A stretch of 51,614 nucleotides of DNA, taken from JBFIHF01 sp964411125 (lineage in GTDB: Bacteria > Myxococcota_A > Bradymonadia > Bradymonadales > Bradymonadaceae). Below, piece by piece: positions 46,877-51,614 of this stretch. The DNA lies in NCBI GenBank assembly GCA_964411125.1, contig CAYPJU010000042.1, forward strand, positions 1 to 51,614, read 5' to 3'. The notes beneath the pieces are model-generated. The model worked only from the letters and a program-made list of their open reading frames with translations. It had not been told where the DNA came from and did not search any database. The position numbers were made by a program, and so were the translations under genes. Each line of letters starts with the position of its first letter. Position 1 is the first letter of the stretch.

Positions 46877-47932
46877 ATGTTTCTCCTCCGTGAAGTCCGG
46901 CCGTCCGATATCGACGACATGGAGGAGCTCGCTCACCGACTCAACACGCTCAATCTGCCCCCGAACCGCAAGGTTCTCAAACAAATCATCAACGCCAGTC
47001 GGTCGAGCTTCGGTCATAAGTTCGAGGATCCCTTCGAACGAGAATACGTTTTCGTCTTGCGTGATCTGGAGGCCGACCGCGTGATCGGTACCTGCATGAT
47101 CATCGCCCAGCACGGCTCGTACACACGGCCGTCCTGCTATTTCAACGTACGAGAGGAGCAGAAATATTCTGTATCGGTCGGAAAACTCTTCGTACACCAG
47201 ATCCTGCAACTGTCGTTCAACTTCGACGGACCGACCGAGATCGGGGGCCTGATCCTCCATCCCGACTACCGCGGCCACCCACTACGGCTCGGCAAGCTCC
47301 TCGCGTTCGTGCGATTTCTCTACATGGGGATGCACCCCCAGCAGTTCCGCGACGAGATCGTCGCCGAGCTGTTGCCCCCCCTCAACGACGATGGGACATC
47401 CGATCTGTGGGACGCCCTCGGCGGCAAGTTCACGGGGCTCGACTACATGGAAGCGGACAAGCTGAGCCGCGAGAACATCGAGTTCATACGCACTCTCTTC
47501 CCGTTCACACCCCTCTACTCCGCGCTCCTGCCGCCCGGGGTCGCCGCACAGATCGGAAAGGTCGGCGAGCCCACCAAACCGGTCGAAAGGATGTTGCGAA
47601 AGATCGGGTTCGAATGGGACCATTCGATCGACCCCTTCGACGGCGGCCCTACGTTCCGGGTGCGAGCCCAGAACTGCGAAGCGATTCGACGAGTTAGCTG
47701 GGAGCCGTTCGCAGGGCTCTTCGACCCCGAGGTCGACGAACCCGACGGCATCGCCATGGTCGGCTTCGAATACGAGTCGCGCCTCGTGCGATTTCGCGCT
47801 ACGTATGGCCCGTACAAGCGCAGCGCCGAGGGGATCCAGTTCCACTCGGAGGGGATCGACAAGCTGCGCTTGAAACCGGGAGACCGCTTCGGCTTTCTCC
47901 CGTTCACCGGCCCGGGGCTCACCGCGCTTTGA
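46877..47932 (+). CDS. Arginine N-succinyltransferase-like protein (AstA family)
   Basis: Transfers succinyl from succinyl-CoA to arginine, the first step of the AST arginine-degradation pathway. 351 residues, a GNAT-related double fold. Recognisable segments are LLREVRPSDIDDMEELA, FVLRDLEADRVIGTC, ILHPDYRG and DLWDALGGKFTGLDYMEAD. No astB-E genes are in the window, so the substrate and pathway role remain open. There is no clear Shine-Dalgarno. Confidence 0.88.
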   Translation: MFLLREVRPSDIDDMEELAHRLNTLNLPPNRKVLKQIINASRSSFGHKFEDPFEREYVFVLRDLEADRVIGTCMIIAQHGSYTRPSCYFNVREEQKYSVSVGKLFVHQILQLSFNFDGPTEIGGLILHPDYRGHPLRLGKLLAFVRFLYMGMHPQQFRDEIVAELLPPLNDDGTSDLWDALGGKFTGLDYMEADKLSRENIEFIRTLFPFTPLYSALLPPGVAAQIGKVGEPTKPVERMLRKIGFEWDHSIDPFDGGPTFRVRAQNCEAIRRVSWEPFAGLFDPEVDEPDGIAMVGFEYESRLVRFRATYGPYKRSAEGIQFHSEGIDKLRLKPGDRFGFLPFTGPGLTAL

Positions 47933-48027
47933 CGCGTGAGGCCCCGAGTGACACTTGAAGACGGGGGATTGGTCTTATGTTTCGATTTCACATCGCATCT
48001 GCTGGCAGATAATCAGGAGACAACAGT

Positions 48028-48552
48028 ATGGAGTACAGGTCCCAATTGGTCGTACGAACGCGCGATGCCGAAGGTGCGCGCGTAATCGCTCGCGTGAAAG
48101 AGATTGCCGACGAGCGAGGGACCTCCATCTCCGATGCCGCCCTCGAGCTCCTCGCACAGGCGATCGACGGCGTCCCCGCTGCACCCGCGGCGGCGAAGGA
48201 AGATGAGAAGGAGGAAAAGTCGTCCACCTCGTCGGGCAAAGCCAAGTCGTCATCGTCGAAGACCAAGGACGAGGACTCCGAAGAGCGGGAGGCGCTGCCC
48301 ACTTCCCCCAACCTCAACAGTGCTCCGCACGAGGTTGTGCTCAAGGCCGTCGAATACTTGCAGTCGAAAGGGCAGCCCGCTGCGGTCAAGTGCCTGGCGC
48401 AGTTCTACGAGAAAGCGTCCGCCGTCGACGGGGGGCGAGTCCGGGCGGAGCTGACCCATCGGCTCGAACCCGACGAGTACGAAGAGCTCCACGCCGTGCT
48501 GCGGGAGACCGACGAGTATCGTGCCTACACCGAGCGCCTCGTTCGAGGCTGA
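48028..48552 (+). CDS. Small hypothetical protein with Ser/Lys/Glu linker
   Basis: 174 residues, unrecognised. The N-terminal 50 residues are helical and could resemble a ribbon-helix-helix-like or coiled element (RVIARVKEIADERGTSIS). A low-complexity charged linker (about 55-90; KEEKSSTSSGKAKSSSSKTK) separates it from a C-terminal helical domain (HEVVLKAVEYLQSKGQPAAV to DEYRAYTERLV). Cytoplasmic. CAGGAG precedes the ATG. Confidence 0.75.
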   Translation: MEYRSQLVVRTRDAEGARVIARVKEIADERGTSISDAALELLAQAIDGVPAAPAAAKEDEKEEKSSTSSGKAKSSSSKTKDEDSEEREALPTSPNLNSAPHEVVLKAVEYLQSKGQPAAVKCLAQFYEKASAVDGGRVRAELTHRLEPDEYEELHAVLRETDEYRAYTERLVRG

Positions 48553-48654
48553 CGACGTCGGATCGGGCGTGCCCGATCCCCGTCGATGTTCGTGTCTTCC
48601 GCCCTGAACCCAGATCCACCATCCCTCCTCACCTGGGAGAGCCCGGTGGCGCCC

Positions 48655-48689
48655 GGAAACGCAAAAGCCCTGGACCGAAGTCCAGGGCT
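48655..48689 (-). terminator. Terminator-like hairpin with TTCG loop
   Basis: Ten perfect pairs closed by a C(TTCG)G tetraloop on the minus strand; TTT GC GTTT follows. Also about 110 bases past the stop at 48552 on the plus strand, where it has no T-run. Confidence 0.6.
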
Positions 48690-48727
48690 CTTGACCATTG
48701 AGCATTCACCGGGGGAACGAATGCTCC

Positions 48728-48764
48728 AAAAAAGTGGCGGCGTTGTCGGGGGAACAACGCCGCC
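48728..48764 (-). terminator. Intrinsic terminator-like hairpin inside the candidate sRNA
   Basis: Eleven perfect pairs, loop with CCCCC, then AC and six T on the minus strand. Could give a shorter RNA. Confidence 0.6.
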
Positions 48765-48827
48765 GGGCACTGGGACTGCGATCGAAGTGACGAGGGGAGC
48801 ACCACTTCGATCCCCAATGCGATTGAA

Positions 48828-48856
48828 AAATTACAACCAAGCTGTGATGGGGTCAA
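48828..48856 (-). promoter_or_regulatory. Sigma-70 promoter of the candidate sRNA
   Basis: TTGACC (48856-48851), 17-base spacer, TAATTT (48833-48828). Five of six matches at -35, four of six at -10, ideal spacing, in an AT-rich patch. There is no annotated gene downstream on this strand, only the hairpins. Confidence 0.7.
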
Positions 48857-48892
48857 TCTGTTTCTTGTGCCTTTTACGTGCAACGCGAATGG

Positions 48893-48958
48893 CAGATTGC
48901 GCATCGACTTTCGGTACGACAGCAACAGATTGTGCGTCGATTCTCGGTACGACACCGA
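48893..48958. repeat. Two 33-base imperfect direct repeats upstream of the sRNA promoter
   Basis: Copies begin CAGATTG at 48893 and 48926 and share the core TCGGTACGACA. About 27 of 33 positions match. The spacing equals about three helical turns, so both lie on one DNA face, about 37-100 bases upstream of the -35. Suggests tandem binding of a regulator. The rest of 48553-49100 shows nothing else. Confidence 0.7.
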
Positions 48959-49100
48959 CATGGTATCACCATTCTTCCGAGCCGCACACAGGTGCGAGCG
49001 AATGGACAGAGCGCCGAACTCGACTCTCCCTGCGCGCACGGGCCGGGAGCCTGGGCCGAATTTCGAACTCGAGATGAAACGATTCTGGGACTGAGTTTTC

Positions 49101-51596
49101 GTGTACCGACCATCGGACATCATGCTCGCCATCACCCTGTGTACCGCCACGGTGCTCGTGGGAGGGGTGCATGCCGCCGTCGTCGGGATCGTCGTCGTCT
49201 TCGCGGCGATCACCTTCCTGCTGCAGGCGCGAGAGCTGCGGAGTAAGGGAGAAGAACAGCTCTTCCTCTCCATCCCCGGGCTCGCGCTCGGCGGTCTGTC
49301 GATCGCCGCGCTCTTGCAGCTCGTCCCGCTCCCCGATCTCCTCCACTACGTGCTGAACGCAGAGGGACGCGAGTTGGCGGCCCGAGGGCTGGAGTCCGCG
49401 GGCCTGGACGACGACCTCGGGTGGCGGACGCTCTCCCTACAGCCCTCCGAGACGGCAGACCGAGCCGCACGTTTCGCTACGCTGGCAATGATCGCTTTCG
49501 TCGGCGGAAACTTCCGCGAGCGACAGTCGTGGTTCGTGGTCGGGCAGATCATCCTCGGCGTGGCGATCTTCACGTTGATGGTCGGAGCGGTCCTGGACGC
49601 GCTCGGCCTCACCTCCTTCCTCGGAGGACTGTATGTCACCGAGGTCGGCTTTCGCGCCCCCAGCACGTTCGTCAACGTCAACCATGGTGCCGCCTTTTGC
49701 GGGATCGCAGTCATCATCGCCGTATCGATCGCGATCTGCGTCTCCCACGACCGACCCCTCGAGACGACCGGGTACTGGGTCGGGGCGCTCCTCTTCGCGG
49801 CCGCTGCCGTGATCCACGACAGCGACGGTGTCTTGATCGCACTGGGGATCGTCGGGCTCTTCGCGGCCTTCCTCGCCTGGTGGCGCGCCGGCCGGCCGAC
49901 GCGCTTCACGCGTCCGACCAAGGTCGCCGCGGCCGTCCTCCTCACGGCCCTCGTCGTCGTCTCCTTCGTCGTCGGTCTCCCCGCGATCGTGGGCGGCTTC
50001 GTTTCGCGGCTCTTCCTCGAAGGAGAGCACGGCAATCGCTTCGAGCTCGCGGCTGCCGGCCTCTCGATGGTGAGGGATTACTGGGTCTTCGGCGGAGGCG
50101 CCGGGGCCGTGAGCACCGTCGTCAACGCTCACATCGACTGGGCGGCGTCGGTCGAAGCGACCATCCCGGTACTGGAGAACGACAGCCTCGAGATCCTGTA
50201 CGGCTTCGGAATCTTCGTGGGTGGGGCCGCGCTCCTCGCCTTCCTGGGGGTGTTCGGCGTCGCGAGCCGACCGGCGTTCGCTTCGCGGCGCGGGGTCCGG
50301 TTTGCGATCGCATCGTGCTTCGCGCTCTACTTTCTGCTCATCTCGCAGCTCCACTTCCCGCTGTTCGCGCTCGGTCTGAGCGGGCCGTTCATCATCTGGC
50401 TCGAGTCGCTGTTGGCGCCGCGGCTCGATCCCGAGCGGCAGGGGGAACACCCGATCTATCACGTCGCGGTCTCGATCCGCCGCGCTCGACCGATCGCAGT
50501 CGCCCTCGCGGCAATCGCGGCGCTCGGGCTCCTCGGCCACTTCCTCGTCTTCGCTCACGAGCTTCCCGACTCCGACGACCCCGAAGCCATCGCCAGCTAC
50601 ATCCGCCAGCGCCCCGCCGACCACCGGGTCTACGTTCGCCTCGCGACTAGAGCCGCGAAGGCCGGGGACGCCGACCGAGCGCTAAAGCTCGCGAACCGCG
50701 CCGCGGCGGTGAACAATGCGCCGCGAATTCGACTCTTCGAGGCCCGTGCGATGGCGAACGCGGGGGAGCGCGAAGCGGCTTGGGCCAGCTACCGAGAGCT
50801 GCTCTCCGCCCGCGGTCCCGACCGCTCGGTCTTGCGGGCCATCCTCGCCGACTATCCCGCCCCCGAAGACCGCGCCGCCGTCGTCGCTCCACATCCCGAG
50901 GTCTGGGTTGGGCTGCTCGCGATGAGCCGCCGACTCGAAGGGCCCGTCCCCGCCGCCGAGACGGCGCTCGCGATCGTCGCCGAACGTCCCGACGAACCCT
51001 CAGCCTACGCCGCTGCCGCTCGCGGCTACCTCGCGATGCAACAGCCCACGCTCGCCAGGATCTGGGCCGAAGTGCTGCTCGAGCAGAAGCTGGAACCCCA
51101 GGAACGAGTTCAGGGCGTCGAGCTGCTGGTCCGCGCCCTGCAGGAGAACGAAGAAAACCGACGCGCGCGCGAGATGATCGAAAAGACCCTCGCCGCCGGC
51201 GATGACGCTCCGATCCCAGAGCTACATCGCCTCGCGCTCGCGATGCGACCCGAGGTCGACCTCGTCGACGAACCCGCCCGAAGATGGGTCGAAAGACACT
51301 ACGGCATGCTGTGTCGGTCACCGATCGACCCGGTCGACGTCCAGCGATGCTGGGAAACCGAGGCTTGGCTCGCGGAGGTCGAAGGGGAGATGGAGCGCGC
51401 GCGACGGATCCTCGACCGGATCGCGCGCCGTTTCGACGAGCCGATGCCCGCCGCCCGCTTCTTCTATCGCCGCATGAATTGCCCGGAGATCTCCGACCTC
51501 GCCCGCAACTACACCGAAGGCACCGCCAGGCACTCCATGCTCGACGCCCTCAACCAACAGTGTGTGAAACGGCGAGACGCTCCCCTCAATCCGTAG
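49101..51596 (+). CDS. O-antigen-ligase-like polytopic membrane protein with C-terminal TPR-like domain
   Basis: 831 residues. About 10-11 membrane helices in residues 8-470, then a soluble helical-repeat region (about 490-820) with TPR-like units (ATRAAKAGDADRALKLANRA, ARAMANAGEREAAWASYREL). The Wzy_C signatures FVNVNHGAAFCGI and NRFELAAAGLSMVRDYWVFG, followed by LEILYGFGIFVGG, place it in the O-antigen ligase/polymerase-like superfamily; substrate unknown. No other glycan gene is adjacent. The start is GTG 49101 (VYRPSDIM); ATG 49122 is possible and neither has a Shine-Dalgarno. Confidence 0.85.
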   Translation: MYRPSDIMLAITLCTATVLVGGVHAAVVGIVVVFAAITFLLQARELRSKGEEQLFLSIPGLALGGLSIAALLQLVPLPDLLHYVLNAEGRELAARGLESAGLDDDLGWRTLSLQPSETADRAARFATLAMIAFVGGNFRERQSWFVVGQIILGVAIFTLMVGAVLDALGLTSFLGGLYVTEVGFRAPSTFVNVNHGAAFCGIAVIIAVSIAICVSHDRPLETTGYWVGALLFAAAAVIHDSDGVLIALGIVGLFAAFLAWWRAGRPTRFTRPTKVAAAVLLTALVVVSFVVGLPAIVGGFVSRLFLEGEHGNRFELAAAGLSMVRDYWVFGGGAGAVSTVVNAHIDWAASVEATIPVLENDSLEILYGFGIFVGGAALLAFLGVFGVASRPAFASRRGVRFAIASCFALYFLLISQLHFPLFALGLSGPFIIWLESLLAPRLDPERQGEHPIYHVAVSIRRARPIAVALAAIAALGLLGHFLVFAHELPDSDDPEAIASYIRQRPADHRVYVRLATRAAKAGDADRALKLANRAAAVNNAPRIRLFEARAMANAGEREAAWASYRELLSARGPDRSVLRAILADYPAPEDRAAVVAPHPEVWVGLLAMSRRLEGPVPAAETALAIVAERPDEPSAYAAAARGYLAMQQPTLARIWAEVLLEQKLEPQERVQGVELLVRALQENEENRRAREMIEKTLAAGDDAPIPELHRLALAMRPEVDLVDEPARRWVERHYGMLCRSPIDPVDVQRCWETEAWLAEVEGEMERARRILDRIARRFDEPMPAARFFYRRMNCPEISDLARNYTEGTARHSMLDALNQQCVKRRDAPLNP

Positions 51597-51614
51597 CGCT
51601 CTGCGCCCCGGCGC

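Larger units (their letters stand above)
48655..48821 (-). ncRNA. Candidate small RNA with C-rich hairpin loops
   Basis: Predicted from promoter, structure and terminators; transcript read leftwards from about 48820. Order of hairpins: GATCGAAGTG/CACTTCGATC (48780-48812), an 11-pair GGCGGCGTTGT/ACAACGCCGCC (48736-48764) followed by AC and six T, GAGCATTC/GAATGCTC (48700-48726), and AGCCCTGGAC/GTCCAGGGCT (48666-48689) closed by TTCG and followed by TTT GC GTTT. On this strand the first three loops contain CTCCCC or TTCCCCC. C-rich loops are a known feature of some sRNAs that pair with ribosome-binding sites. If the U6 after the second hairpin terminates, the RNA is about 93 bases; if not, about 165. 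No reading frame in the region looks coding. Confidence 0.68.

Noticed and set aside
48700..48812. GGA-containing loops on the plus strand as a CsrA/RsmA sponge RNA
   Set aside because: The promoter and both U-tracts are on the minus strand, so the transcribed loops should be C-rich. Kept only as an alternative.
48893..48958. The 33-base repeats as the start of a CRISPR array
   Set aside because: Only two imperfect contiguous copies with no spacers between them and no cas gene in the window.
48586..49077. Reading frames across the 548-base gap, including an 11-residue peptide repeat
   Set aside because: The peptide repeat merely translates the 33-base DNA repeat; the rest is Arg/Thr/Ser shadow-like sequence and it crosses the strong hairpins.

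Overview
GC-rich Gram-negative chromosomal DNA. The style points to a deltaproteobacterial-type lineage (Myxococcota or relatives). There are two membrane-anchored Hanks-type kinases, an FHA coiled-coil protein, large lipoproteins built of RCC1-like and NHL-like repeats, Asp-rich low-complexity spacers, a secreted protein with a MYXO-CTERM-like tail, and several outer-membrane beta-barrels. No phage, insertion sequence, plasmid or CRISPR hallmark was seen. Taxonomy is inferred from gene style only.

Layout. 1-6964 (minus): truncated DEAD-box RNA helicase, gyrA, then a kinase and a secreted protein translationally coupled to it. 7078-9453 (plus): RCC1-repeat lipoprotein. 9492-13434 (minus): a DUF547 / HD phosphohydrolase / small-lipoprotein operon, a paralogous 90-residue lipoprotein with its own terminator, and a TPR gene plus a 94-residue gene. 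13528-15690 (plus): lipid-anchored oligopeptidase B. 15749-26533 (minus): M20 hydrolase coupled to a GNAT acetyltransferase, an unrecognised 406-residue protein, a secreted Cys protein, a Prc-type tail-specific protease, RF3 (prfC), an FHA coiled-coil protein and an ECF sigma factor. 26904-28476 (plus): two membrane proteins. 28490-30529 (minus): a predicted pseudokinase fused to a degenerate esterase-like domain. 30654-40456 (plus): SRPBCC protein, acetyl-CoA synthetase, GspE/PilB ATPase, two outer-membrane proteins, a membrane protein, and an AsmA-like/GT51 transglycosylase fusion. 40504-40734 (minus): tRNA-His, -Arg and -Lys from one recognisable promoter. 41056-51596: giant NHL-repeat lipoprotein, YdjM-like membrane hydrolase, beta-barrel, Gly-rich protein, AstA-like succinyltransferase, a small protein, and an O-antigen-ligase-like polytopic protein.

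The most notable item is in the 548-base gap 48553-49100. On the minus strand there is a near-consensus sigma-70 promoter (TTGACC, 17 bases, TAATTT). It is followed by four near-perfect hairpins, three of which carry C-rich loops, and by two U-tract terminator-like positions. A pair of 33-base direct repeats lies just upstream. I read this as an undescribed small RNA gene with its control region. Other points of interest are the double pseudoenzyme receptor, the AsmA-GT51 fusion, a family of seven-cysteine mini-lipoproteins, and a recurrent TANNNT box 6-11 bases before start codons that suggests leaderless transcripts.

Family calls are by eye from motifs. No database search or structure prediction was run.
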